Assembly (NCBI GenBank): GCA_016929775.1
Contig: JAFGIE010000207.1
Location: 1-13,439, forward strand
Reading direction: 5' to 3'
DNA: 13,439 nt
Origin: Anaerolineae bacterium
GTDB taxonomy: Bacteria > Chloroflexota > Anaerolineae > JAFGEY01
Shown here in pieces: positions 1 through 7,303 of this stretch (position 1 is the stretch's first letter; each line of letters begins with the position of its first letter). Below the pieces are notes generated by a model. That model did not search any database. It saw nothing but the letters and a program-made list of their open reading frames with translations, and was not told the origin of the DNA. A program made the translations under genes and the position numbers.

Positions 1-944
1 AGGTCATCCAGCTCCGGCGTGTGCCCAAAGTTCTCCCGGTAGCGGGCGACGAACTCGGGCAGCGTGTAGGGCTTGGGCTGCGGACCGGGCTCCTCGATCA
101 CGTACGCAGCGGCAAGGGCGGCGATCCGGCCCGTGACGGGCCACGGGTAGCCGTGTACCCGCCCGACGATCAGCCCCGCGCGGTAGGCGTCGCCAACGCC
201 CGTCGGCTCTCGCACGGCGTGCGGGCGTGCGATCGGGACCCACACTTGCCCGTCGCCGGAGACGATCCGCGACCCGTCCTCGCCCTGCGTGATGATGATC
301 GTGCCCACCCGGTCGAGAAGCTGTCCTTCGTCGAGCCCCGTCTTGATCTGCAGGATGCTGTACTCATAGTCGTTCATGATCAAGATCTGGGCGCCGGTAA
401 GCCCGGCGAGCAGCTCGTCGCCGCCGACGCGCGCGACCTGTTGCCCCGGGTCGTAGATGTAGGGGATGCCCAGCGTGCGGCACTCGTCTGCATATTTGAC
501 CATCGCAGCGGGGTCATTGGGCGACAGGATGGCGATCTCGGCATCCGGCACAGCGTACATGGACAGCTCACACGCGCGTGCCATGGCGCCGGTGTAGAAA
601 CTGGCGATCTGGTTCTGATCGCGATCGGTGCTGACAAAAAAGGACGCCGTGAAGCAGTCATCGCAGATGCAGAGCAGCGAGGTATCGACCCCACTCTCTG
701 CGAGCCAGTCTCGGTAGGGTTCGGCGTCCCTGCCGGCGGTCGCCATGATCATGGGTCGCTCGCCGAGCAGCGCCAGCGAGTAGGCGATGTTGGGCGCACA
801 CCCGCCGTAGACGCGGCGCATGTCGTCGACGAGAAAGCTGAGGCTGATCCGGTCCAGCTTGTCGGGCAGGATGTGATCGGTAAATCGGCCTGGGAAGGAC
901 ATGATATAGTCAAAGGCGACTGAACCGGTGACAACGATGGTCAT
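1..944 (-). CDS. adoK: Adenosine kinase, AdoK-type PfkB family (3' end cut by window)
   Basis: Phosphorylates adenosine to AMP with ATP, clearing adenosine left after S-adenosylhomocysteine hydrolysis; cytosolic. The 314 visible codons run off the left edge, probably a few residues short of the end. The N-terminus (MTIVVTGSVAFDYIMSFPGR, then SLSFLVDD) closely resembles mycobacterial AdoK (Rv2202c) as I remember that sequence. PfkB landmarks are the GGCAPNIA nucleoside-binding loop at residues 47-54, the Mg-binding NxxE motif N191-E194, and the anion-hole/catalytic motif PTGVGD with D252 as general base. The start at 944 has a strong AAGGAGG site (951-957) seven bases upstream. It is the last visible gene of the minus operon, 114 nt after a glycosyltransferase. 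That gap holds a 7-bp hairpin (966-984) but no promoter I could support. A sugar kinase specificity cannot be excluded, but the AdoK resemblance is strong. Confidence 0.85.
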   Translation of the reverse strand, partial: MTIVVTGSVAFDYIMSFPGRFTDHILPDKLDRISLSFLVDDMRRVYGGCAPNIAYSLALLGERPMIMATAGRDAEPYRDWLAESGVDTSLLCICDDCFTASFFVSTDRDQNQIASFYTGAMARACELSMYAVPDAEIAILSPNDPAAMVKYADECRTLGIPYIYDPGQQVARVGGDELLAGLTGAQILIMNDYEYSILQIKTGLDEGQLLDRVGTIIITQGEDGSRIVSGDGQVWVPIARPHAVREPTGVGDAYRAGLIVGRVHGYPWPVTGRIAALAAAYVIEEPGPQPKPYTLPEFVARYRENFGHTPELDD

Positions 945-1058
945 CGCGCACCTCCTTGAGAGGGCGAGATGCACCGGGCATCTCTTGTCAAAGCACGAGC
1001 GGGTCGAGCCATTGCGCACGTTTTCGTACCTTGGGTATGCATACTTTTGCACATCGGG

Positions 1059-1730
1059 TCAGCGCCTCACTCGGCGGAAGCGCCCCTTGACGAGCGCCCA
1101 CAGCGCAGGGATGCCGTCGAGTGGCGTGAGTTTCTTGTGCTCTCCGTAGCGAGGGGCATAGCTGATCGGCACCTCGTGGATCGGGTAGCCGAGCCGCACG
1201 ATCTGCGCCGTGATCTCGGTCTCGAGGTCAAACCCCTCGCTCCGCAAGTCGAGGCGCCGGACCACGTCGATCGCCAGCATCTTGTAGCAGGTCTCGACGT
1301 CGTGGAGATGCGTGCCGTACAGCACGTTGGTCGCCCAGGTCATGAGCCGGTTCCCAAAGCGCATGACTGGCCTTTGCTCGTGCAGCGGGCGCACGCCATA
1401 CACGACCGCCGCTTGGCGCGCCTCGATCGGGGCGAGGAGACGTCCGAACTCGCCAGGATCGTACTCGAGGTCAGCGTCCTGGATGATCACGGCGTCCCCC
1501 GTCGCAGCAGCCATCGCCGTGCGCACGGCGGCGCCCTTGCCCCGGTTGGTCGGGTGACGGAGCAGCCGCACGCGATCGGCCCACGCCTCCAACCGCGCCG
1601 AGGTCCCGTCGGTGGAGCAATCGTCGACGACGATCACTTCCTTGTCCACGTCGACAGCCAACACCGCCTCCAGGATCTGATCGATGGTCTCTCTCTCGTT
1701 ATAGACCGGCATCAGTACAGATAGCTTCAT
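1059..1730 (-). CDS. Family 2 glycosyltransferase (dolichol-phosphate-mannosyltransferase-like)
   Basis: Predicted 223-residue GT-A inverting glycosyltransferase. It probably moves a sugar from a nucleotide donor to a polyprenyl-phosphate or glycan acceptor at the inner membrane face. It opens directly with the GT2 strand SVLMPVYNE (residues 4-12), followed by VVDDCSTDGT (nucleotide binding, D36/D37), NRGKGAAVRTA, and a complete DxD motif in QDADLEYDP (D85, D87). C-terminal motifs SEGFDLETEI and EVPISY are typical of DPM1/GtrB-like enzymes. There is no membrane segment, so it lacks the GtrB C-terminal anchor. The start at 1730 is preceded by AGGAGG (1743-1748), which overlaps the stop codon of the upstream transferase, suggesting translational coupling. 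The longer open frame to 1940 lacks GT2 homology and was not used. The substrate cannot be read from sequence; neighbours suggest a CDP-deoxysugar glycan. Confidence 0.88.
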   Translation of the reverse strand: MKLSVLMPVYNERETIDQILEAVLAVDVDKEVIVVDDCSTDGTSARLEAWADRVRLLRHPTNRGKGAAVRTAMAAATGDAVIIQDADLEYDPGEFGRLLAPIEARQAAVVYGVRPLHEQRPVMRFGNRLMTWATNVLYGTHLHDVETCYKMLAIDVVRRLDLRSEGFDLETEITAQIVRLGYPIHEVPISYAPRYGEHKKLTPLDGIPALWALVKGRFRRVRR

Positions 1731-1742
1731 GGCGGCTCTGAT

Positions 1743-1748
1743 CCTCCT
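1743..1748 (-). promoter_or_regulatory. Ribosome binding site overlapping upstream stop codon
   Basis: AGGAGG lies 12 nt before the ATG at 1730 and shares bases with the TAG stop (1749-1747) of the preceding glycosyltransferase. This fixes the start of the downstream gene at 1730 and suggests ribosomes terminating on the first gene re-initiate on the second. The spacing is somewhat long. Confidence 0.6.
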
Positions 1749-2469
1749 AGGAACGGGCGATTGGGAAACGTGGCGCGCGAACCCGATCGCGAAGGATGGT
1801 GCGCAGCGCGGCGAGCCCGTCGCGGATGGCGCGCAGCTTTTTGCCCTCGGCGATCGAGCGTGGGTGGTACGAGATCGGCACCTCGCCGTACGAGCAGTGT
1901 GCGAGGGCCAACCGGGTGCAGATCTCGAAATCCAGGTCAAAGCCGCTGCGCTGTAGGCCCAGCCCCTTGAACACAGGCGTCCGGATCATCTTGCACTCGG
2001 TGGCGCAGTCGGTGTAGTGGCTGCCGTAGAGCAGGTTGATCAGGGCGTTGAAGCCCAGCACGCCCAGGTAGTTCTGCAGGTAGACATAGACCGCACGCCC
2101 GCCAAGCGTGCGCGAGCCAAAGACGGCGTCCAGGTCCTCACTCAACGCCTTCTCGATCAGGTGGGGCCATTCCGCGGGGTCGTACTCGAGGTCAGCGCCC
2201 TGGGTGATCGTGTAATCGCCTGTGCAGTGGGCAAGCCCGGTGCGCACCGAGGTGCCGCGTCCCAGGTTCTGGGGGTGATAGATGACGCGCACGTCATCTG
2301 CCCGGATGCTCTGCAGGATCTCGCGCGTGCCGTCGGTGGAGCAGTTGTCGACAATGATCACCTGCTTGGGAACCGGTACGGCGCGCACGCGCTCCAGCAC
2401 GCGCAGGACGGTCTTGTGCTCGTTGTACACGGGCATGATCACAGAGAGTTGGAAGCCATCCGGAATCAA
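1747..2469 (-). CDS. Family 2 glycosyltransferase, second copy, TTG start
   Basis: A 240-residue GT2 paralogue of the next gene downstream, presumably acting on the same or a linked glycan. Landmarks are SVIMPVYNEH (9-18), IIVDNCSTDGT, NLGRGTSVRTG and RSGFDLDFEI. The acidic motif reads QGADLEYDP, so the first Asp of the usual DxD (as in the paralogue's QDADLEYDP) is Gly91, while D93 is kept. That could alter metal or donor handling. The only start placing the GT2 fold near the N-terminus is TTG at 2469, with AAAGGA (2476-2481) six bases upstream. It lies 52 nt after the rfbH stop. I see no transmembrane helix. Specificity is unknown. Confidence 0.85.
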   Translation of the reverse strand: MIPDGFQLSVIMPVYNEHKTVLRVLERVRAVPVPKQVIIVDNCSTDGTREILQSIRADDVRVIYHPQNLGRGTSVRTGLAHCTGDYTITQGADLEYDPAEWPHLIEKALSEDLDAVFGSRTLGGRAVYVYLQNYLGVLGFNALINLLYGSHYTDCATECKMIRTPVFKGLGLQRSGFDLDFEICTRLALAHCSYGEVPISYHPRSIAEGKKLRAIRDGLAALRTILRDRVRAPRFPIARS

Positions 2470-2475
2470 GCTGGG

Positions 2476-2481
2476 TCCTTT
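2476..2481 (-). promoter_or_regulatory. Ribosome binding site deciding a TTG start
   Basis: AAAGGA sits six bases before TTG at 2469. No ATG or GTG lies upstream in the same frame near enough to replace it, and the first internal GTG/ATG would remove the opening beta strand of the GT2 fold. The non-ATG start is therefore preferred. Confidence 0.5.
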
Positions 2482-2521
2482 CCACTGCCAGTGCGTACAC
2501 GGGCGGGCGATCGCCGGCGCC

Positions 2522-3850
2522 TCATGGGCTGGGACGGTCGAAAAACGCCCGGAACTGGGCGATCAGATAGTCGAGCCGGGCTTCGTCCAAGCCCGGATAG
2601 ACGCCGACAAAGAAGCCGCCGCGCATGACCAAGTCGGTGACCGGTAGCTCGCCGACCTGCCGGTGCTGGATGTGCGCGTAGCCGGGCTGGCGCAGGATGT
2701 TGCCCGCCATGATGTAGCGCGTCTCGATGCCGCGTTCCTCCAACCAGCGCACCAGGTCGTTGCGCGTAAAGGACGCACTGTCGCGTACGGTGACAGGAAA
2801 CGCGAACCAGCAGACGTCGGCGCGCGGATCCCAGCGGGGCAAGACCAGGTCATCCTCGTAGGGGGATAGGGCCTCGTACAGCCGGTTGAAGTTGTGCTTG
2901 CGCGCACGCCCGAACTCGGGGAACTTGGCGAGCTGGCTCAAGCCGAGCGCGCCCTGCATGTCGGTCGGGCGGAGGCTGTAGCCGATGTGGCTATACAGGT
3001 ACTTGTGGTCGTAGGTCCCGGGCACGCCAGGGACCTGGTAGCTGAACCGACAGCCGCAGGCGCCGTCTGGTCCCGCAGTGCGCGGATTGCACCAGCAGTC
3101 GCGCCCCCAGTCCCTGAGCGAACGTGCGGTCCGGGCGAGCGCGGCGTCGTCGGTGACGACCATGCCTCCCTCGCCGGTCGTGATGTGGTGCGGCGGGTAG
3201 AAACTAAAGGTGCCCAACTGCCCGTACGTGCCCAGCAGGCGCCCGTCGAAACGCGTGCCCATCGCCTCGCAGGTATCCTCGATCAGGAGCAGGTCGTGTT
3301 GGGCGGCGATCTCGGATACGCGCGCGACGTCGCAGACGTTGCCGAGCATGTGCGGCAGGAAAATCGCGCGCGTGCGGTCCGAAAGCGCATCCGCGATCTG
3401 CGCGACATCGACGTTGTACGTACCCGGTTCACAGTCGACAAAGACGGGCACCAGCCCGTATTGCACCAGGGGCGCGACCGTGGTCGGGAAGGTGGCGGCA
3501 GGCGTAATCACTTCGTCGCCCGGTCGCAGGGGGCGCTCGCGCTGCGCCGCACACAGCGTGGCGATCGCGATCAGGTTGGCTGAGGAGCCCGAGTTCACAT
3601 AGATCGCATGCGAAACGCCCAGGTAGCTGGCAAAGGCCTCTTCGAAGGCGAGCCCGTTCTCGCCGAGGGTCAGCCAAAAGTCGAGGCTGGCGTCGACCAG
3701 GGCGATCAGATCGCGCTCGTCGTAGACGCGCCCCGCATAGTGTACGCGGGTCTCGTGGGGCACAAAGGGCGCGGGACGGTGCGCCACGCGGTAGTAGGCG
3801 GCGACCTTTTCCAGTATCTCGCGACGGAGTTGCTGCGCTTGTTCGGTCAT
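2522..3850 (-). CDS. rfbH: CDP-6-deoxy-4-hexulose 3-dehydrase (E1), RfbH/DdhC family
   Basis: PMP- and [2Fe-2S]-dependent enzyme removing the C3 hydroxyl of CDP-6-deoxy-4-keto-glucose, the key step to CDP-3,6-dideoxyhexoses. The 442 residues match the family's usual length. Instead of the PLP-anchoring lysine of DegT/DnrJ aminotransferases it has SFYPPHHITTGEGG: H221 occupies the lysine position, as in Yersinia E1, marking a dehydrase rather than an aminotransferase. Candidate cluster ligands are C194, C252 and C254. The C-X57-C-X-C spacing equals the known E1 pattern, but the fourth Cys comes at C265 or C267, later than the X7 spacing I recall. Other family signatures are NSGSSANL, DWGRDCWC, YDHKYLYSHIGY, AGNILRQP and GVYPGL. 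The ATG at 3850 overlaps the preceding SDR stop by four bases. The partner reductase (DdhD/AscD type) is not in the window. Confidence 0.93.
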   Translation of the reverse strand: MTEQAQQLRREILEKVAAYYRVAHRPAPFVPHETRVHYAGRVYDERDLIALVDASLDFWLTLGENGLAFEEAFASYLGVSHAIYVNSGSSANLIAIATLCAAQRERPLRPGDEVITPAATFPTTVAPLVQYGLVPVFVDCEPGTYNVDVAQIADALSDRTRAIFLPHMLGNVCDVARVSEIAAQHDLLLIEDTCEAMGTRFDGRLLGTYGQLGTFSFYPPHHITTGEGGMVVTDDAALARTARSLRDWGRDCWCNPRTAGPDGACGCRFSYQVPGVPGTYDHKYLYSHIGYSLRPTDMQGALGLSQLAKFPEFGRARKHNFNRLYEALSPYEDDLVLPRWDPRADVCWFAFPVTVRDSASFTRNDLVRWLEERGIETRYIMAGNILRQPGYAHIQHRQVGELPVTDLVMRGGFFVGVYPGLDEARLDYLIAQFRAFFDRPSP

Positions 3851-4821
3851 GATGTTCTCTCGGCTTTGTGATGCGAGGGGAGGGCTGCCTCGATCGTGCG
3901 GCGTAGGCCATCGGCAAGCGTGATGCGCGGTGCCCAGTCCAGGATCTCGCGCGCGCGCGTGTTGTCTCCCACCAAGCGCCAGATCTCGTCCTCGCGGTAG
4001 GGCAGGACGCCGCGCAGGAGGGCAACCGGATCTCCCATGTGCGCCAGGATGGCGCGGGCGACCTCGTGCAGCGGCACGCCCTGCCCGGTGCAGAGGTTGA
4101 ACGTCCCGCCGACCGCTTGCGGCGTCCTGGCGGCGCGGACAAAGCCCTCGACGACGTCGCTGACATAGATATAGTCGCGCACTTGGTCGCCGCCGGTCAT
4201 GCGGAAATCGACGCCGGCGTGCGCGGCGCGGATGCAGGACGGGATAAAGGCAGCTTCCCCCTGGCGCGGACCGTAGACCGCAAAGGGCCGGACGGTCACG
4301 ATCGGCCAACCGTGCGTGTGGTGGAAGCGCCGGCAAAAGTGCCAGACGGCGGTCTTGGTGATCGCGTAGGGCAGCGTCGGGCGCGGATCCTGCCCTTCGT
4401 GGAAGGGCGGATCGTTGTCGCCATACTCGTGGCAGGTCCCGGTGTTGACAAAGACGCGATAGGCGCCATCCAGCGCGCGCAGCAAGTTGAGCGTGCCCTC
4501 GACGTTGACGCGCACTGCCAGCGCCGGATCGATGCGCACGTCCGTCACCCCGACTGCCGCGAGGTGCATCACCACCTCGGGCTGTGCGTCGCGGACGACC
4601 TGGCGCACCGCGTCGAGGTCCGCCAGATCTGCCCGGTGCACCTGCACGTGCTCGAGCACGTGCGCCAGGTTGGGCGCCGGGTCGCTGGGGAGGAGCAAGC
4701 AGTGCACGTCGGCGCCGAGCTGCAGCAAGCGTTCGACCAGCGCCGAACCAATGAACCCGCTGCCTCCGGTGACCAGGACCCGTTCTCGCCAGGGCGCAGT
4801 GTCGCGTGGGAGCGCGTTCAT
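3847..4821 (-). CDS. NAD(P)-dependent extended SDR; probable CDP-deoxyhexulose 4-ketoreductase or epimerase
   Basis: A 324-residue extended short-chain dehydrogenase/reductase acting on a nucleotide sugar. The Rossmann motif TGGSGFIG (18-25), HLAAVGV after strand 4, NVEGTLNLL, NTGTCHEYG, the catalytic pair Y152-x3-K156 in PYAITK, VRPFAVYGPRQ and DYIYVSDVVEGF are all present. It sits between rfbG and rfbH with 4-base ATGA overlaps on both sides, so it is probably made stoichiometrically with them. In known CDP-dideoxyhexose clusters an SDR at this point is the C4 reductase (abequose, paratose or ascarylose synthase types) or the CDP-tyvelose epimerase. The sequence does not tell these apart. 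A GDP- or UDP-sugar epimerase role is less likely in this company. Confidence 0.85.
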   Translation of the reverse strand: MNALPRDTAPWRERVLVTGGSGFIGSALVERLLQLGADVHCLLLPSDPAPNLAHVLEHVQVHRADLADLDAVRQVVRDAQPEVVMHLAAVGVTDVRIDPALAVRVNVEGTLNLLRALDGAYRVFVNTGTCHEYGDNDPPFHEGQDPRPTLPYAITKTAVWHFCRRFHHTHGWPIVTVRPFAVYGPRQGEAAFIPSCIRAAHAGVDFRMTGGDQVRDYIYVSDVVEGFVRAARTPQAVGGTFNLCTGQGVPLHEVARAILAHMGDPVALLRGVLPYREDEIWRLVGDNTRAREILDWAPRITLADGLRRTIEAALPSHHKAERTS

Positions 4822-5966
4822 CTCATGCCCTCCGCCCAGGCAAGGCCCGCCTGCGCCGCGCGCTCGGTATAGCGCGCGATCTGGTCCGTGCAGTGGTCGT
4901 ACATGTCGACCTCGCGCTCCGTCGATGCTTCGGCGTAGCGTCGGTACCAGCGCACGGTCTCAGCCAGGGCTTCCTTCCAGTCGTAGACGGGAGCCCAACC
5001 GAGCCGGATCGCTGCCTTGTCCGAGTTGAGGCGCAGCAACGCTGTCTCGACCTCGCGTTGGCCCGTGCCGGTCACGTACGACCCGGCGCCCCACAGGGCG
5101 ATCAGGCGCCGGACGAGCTGCTCGGTGGAGACACCGCAGCGCTCCGCCGGGCCCAAGTTCCACGCCTCGGCATAGTCGGCGCCACCCTCCCCCAGCAGGC
5201 GCGCGGCGAGCGTGAGGTAACCGCTCAGCGATTCGAGCAGGATCTGCCAGGGGCGGACGTGCGCCGGATTGCGGAGGTGAATGGGCTGCCCCGCCAGCAG
5301 CGCACGTACGCAGTCGGGCACCAAGCGGTGCGCGCCCCAGTCGCCCCCGCCGATCACGTTGCCCGCACGCGCCGACGCCAGCGACACGCCGTGCTCGGCG
5401 TAGCGCTCGGGCGGGAAGAACGACTGCCGGTAGGATGCGATCGCGAGTTCGGCCATGGCCTTGCTACCGCTGTAAGGGTCGTGCCCACCCAGTTCGTCGT
5501 TCTCGCGATAGCCCCACAGCCACTCACGGTTCCGGTAGACCTTGTCTGTCGTGACGCAGACGACGGCGCGGACAGTGGCGGTCCGCGCACCCCCGGTGCT
5601 GGCGCGTACCGCTTCGAGCAGGTTGACGGTGCCGCCGACGTTGATGTCAAAGGTGCTCTTGGGGTCGTGGTAGGAGGGCAGCACGAGCGGCTGCGCCGCC
5701 AGGTGAAAGATCACGTCCGGTCGGTACCGCTCGACCGTCTCCTGCAGGTGAGGCAGATCTCGCACGTCGCCACGCAGGTCGACGACCCGGTCGGCGAGCC
5801 GGCACAGCGCATAGTTGCTGGGCTGGGTCGGCGGATCGAGGCTGTAGCCGATCACACGAGCGCCCAGCTCGCGCAGCCAGATGCTCAGCCACGAGCCTTT
5901 GAACCCGGTGTGACCGGTGACCAGGACCGTCACCCCGTCGAACGTGTTGCCGAATGCCCCTTGCAT
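4818..5966 (-). CDS. rfbG: CDP-glucose 4,6-dehydratase
   Basis: Converts CDP-glucose to CDP-4-keto-6-deoxyglucose using tightly bound NAD; cytosolic, second step of CDP-deoxysugar synthesis. The 382 residues fit the family. Diagnostic features are VTGHTGFKGSWL (Rossmann, G18-G24), FHLAAQPLV, the TTDK catalytic segment (139-142, with acidic residue D141), YSGSK with Y165 and K169, RAGNVIGGGDW and RPWQ in the substrate-binding part. TGHTGFKG and GNVIGGGDW separate RfbG from dTDP-glucose dehydratases (RfbB). The start at 5966 has only a weak GC-rich site before it; an ATG slightly upstream is followed at once by a stop, so 5966 is the best choice. The stop overlaps the SDR start by four bases. 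It lies 38 nt after the VOC gene. Confidence 0.95.
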   Translation of the reverse strand: MQGAFGNTFDGVTVLVTGHTGFKGSWLSIWLRELGARVIGYSLDPPTQPSNYALCRLADRVVDLRGDVRDLPHLQETVERYRPDVIFHLAAQPLVLPSYHDPKSTFDINVGGTVNLLEAVRASTGGARTATVRAVVCVTTDKVYRNREWLWGYRENDELGGHDPYSGSKAMAELAIASYRQSFFPPERYAEHGVSLASARAGNVIGGGDWGAHRLVPDCVRALLAGQPIHLRNPAHVRPWQILLESLSGYLTLAARLLGEGGADYAEAWNLGPAERCGVSTEQLVRRLIALWGAGSYVTGTGQREVETALLRLNSDKAAIRLGWAPVYDWKEALAETVRWYRRYAEASTEREVDMYDHCTDQIARYTERAAQAGLAWAEGMR

Positions 5967-6004
5967 GCCGCCCGCCTACATTCGCTGTGTCCCCAACTGA
6001 GAGG

Positions 6005-6421
6005 CTATGTCTGGCTGTTCTCGAAGAACTCGACCAGCTCGCCGCCCGGACCCCTGAAAAACGCCACGCGCGCCTGGATCCCAGGATCGGTTCCCAGCGT
6101 GACTGACTTTGGTTCCATGGTGATCTCGGCGCCCGCCGCGCGCGCAGCTTCGATCGCTTTGTCGCAGTCGTCGGTTCGCAGCGCAATGTGTGCGACGGCT
6201 CCCTCTGGTCGAGGCCCGTCCGGCCCTCCGCTCGAGATCTCAAAGTAGTTGCCGTCCCCGGTGTCGAGCAGGACAGTCTGCCGCTCGCTGCTGCCCCAGG
6301 TCGCCTTGACCTTGAAGCCCAGCCCCTCGGTGTAGAAGGCGAGGCAGGCGTCGTAGTCCTTGACGCGGATCGATACGTGGTGGAAGCCCCCACCGCCGAT
6401 CACGGAATTGTGTGGACTCAT
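6005..6421 (-). CDS. VOC-superfamily metalloprotein (glyoxalase/epimerase-like)
   Basis: A single-domain vicinal oxygen chelate protein of 138 residues with two beta-alpha-beta-beta-beta modules. The expected metal tetrad is complete: H14/H15 (GFHHVSIRV), E61 (NYFEIS), H78 (VAHIALRTDD) and E131 (GGELVEFFE). The start at 6421 has a GGAGGAG site about nine bases upstream. VOC enzymes include glyoxalase I, methylmalonyl-CoA epimerase, extradiol dioxygenases and resistance proteins, so the reaction cannot be read from the fold. Its place between rfbF and rfbG, in the same direction and short gaps (96 and 38 nt), makes a role in the CDP-sugar pathway plausible. One idea is epimerisation of the 4-keto sugar, a step done by the cupin AscE in ascarylose synthesis; this is speculation. 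Confidence 0.8.
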   Translation of the reverse strand: MSPHNSVIGGGGFHHVSIRVKDYDACLAFYTEGLGFKVKATWGSSERQTVLLDTGDGNYFEISSGGPDGPRPEGAVAHIALRTDDCDKAIEAARAAGAEITMEPKSVTLGTDPGIQARVAFFRGPGGELVEFFENSQT

Positions 6422-6517
6422 CGCATGCTCCTCCGAAATGGTGGTCCTTGGGGCTGGGCGATCCGGTCGTCCCGGAAGCCGAGCCCAGAGGCCGAGTTGT
6501 GTCGCTGGGCGCGTTAG

Positions 6518-7303
6518 CTACCAGACCTTCCAGGGCGCGCGCCCTTCAGCCCAGATCCGGTTCAGCTGCTGGGCTTCCTTGAGCGTGTCCATCTTGCGCC
6601 AGAAACCGGTGTGCCGGTACATCATCAGCTGCCCTGCCTCGACGAGCCAGACCAGGAACCCAGACTCCCAGTCCATGCCCGGCTGCAGGGCCTCGAGCGC
6701 CGCCCGCTCGACGACGTAATAGCCGGCGTTGATCCAGTGGTCGAGGGGCGGATACTGGCGGTAGGCTGTGACCCGCCCGTCCTCGGCGGGCTCGACGACG
6801 CCGAGGTTGTAGACCGGCTGGAAGCCAGTGACGGTCACCCAGCGACCGTGCGCGCGGTGGAAGCGGAGCAGGGCGTTGAGGTCGACGTCGCTCACGCCGT
6901 CGCCGTAGGTCAGGAAGAACCGCTCGCCGGTCAGGTAGGGGGCGATGCGCCGCATGCGCTCGCCCTTGGTGACCTCCTCGCCGGGCTGGATCTCGGTCCC
7001 CGTGTCGACCATGGCGATCCGCCAGTCACTCTCGTCGTTGGCGCCGCTGCAGACCGCTTCCTCGGGGCGCCCGAGGTGGAAGCAGATGTCGCGCGTCATC
7101 CACTCGTACTCGAGAAAGTAGCGCCGGATCAGGTCCCCGCGATGGCCCAGGGGAAGCACAAAGTCGCGATAGCCATAAGTGGCAAAGATCTTCATGATGT
7201 GCCACAGGATCGGGCGGTCGCCGATCTGGAACAGCTCTTTCTTTTCGGGGCCACTGCCCGTGATGCGCGTGCCCGCACCGCCGCAAAAGATGACCGTCTG
7301 CAT
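6518..7303 (-). CDS. rfbF: Glucose-1-phosphate cytidylyltransferase
   Basis: Makes CDP-glucose from CTP and glucose-1-phosphate, committing glucose to the CDP-deoxysugar branch. The 261 residues match RfbF. The nucleotide loop is CGGAGTR (7-13), followed by PILWHIMKIF, VDTG, the metal-binding YGDGVSD (Y133-D139, with D135), INAGYY (191-196), GFWRKMDT and the C-terminal APWKVW found in RfbF proteins. The segment after the GTR loop reads GPEKKELFQIG rather than the common KPKPM form, a modest divergence near the active site. ATG at 7303 is preferred over GTG at 7306. It forms a TGATG junction with the stop of the MetE-like gene, and AGAGAGG lies about nine bases upstream inside that gene's last codons, so the two are probably translationally coupled. 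Confidence 0.93.
   Translation of the reverse strand: MQTVIFCGGAGTRITGSGPEKKELFQIGDRPILWHIMKIFATYGYRDFVLPLGHRGDLIRRYFLEYEWMTRDICFHLGRPEEAVCSGANDESDWRIAMVDTGTEIQPGEEVTKGERMRRIAPYLTGERFFLTYGDGVSDVDLNALLRFHRAHGRWVTVTGFQPVYNLGVVEPAEDGRVTAYRQYPPLDHWINAGYYVVERAALEALQPGMDWESGFLVWLVEAGQLMMYRHTGFWRKMDTLKEAQQLNRIWAEGRAPWKVW

Noticed and set aside
21..923. Long plus-strand open frame opposite the adenosine kinase
   Set aside because: Its translation has no fold or motif, while the minus strand gives a complete AdoK-type protein. GC-rich codon usage leaves antisense frames open.
966..991. Hairpin (GAGATGC/GCATCTC) and minus-strand TTGACA before adoK as terminator and promoter
   Set aside because: There is no T-tract on either side, and the -10 position reads CTCGCC, so neither call holds. 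An RNA structure affecting adoK translation remains possible.
3851..4336. N-terminal extension of RfbH to 4336
   Set aside because: It lies inside the SDR gene in another frame and is Arg/Pro-rich. The ATGA overlap at 3850 and the family length fix the start.
4806..6248. 480-codon plus-strand open frame
   Set aside because: It is antisense to rfbG and the VOC gene, Arg/Ala/His/Asp/Val-rich with no recognisable domain.
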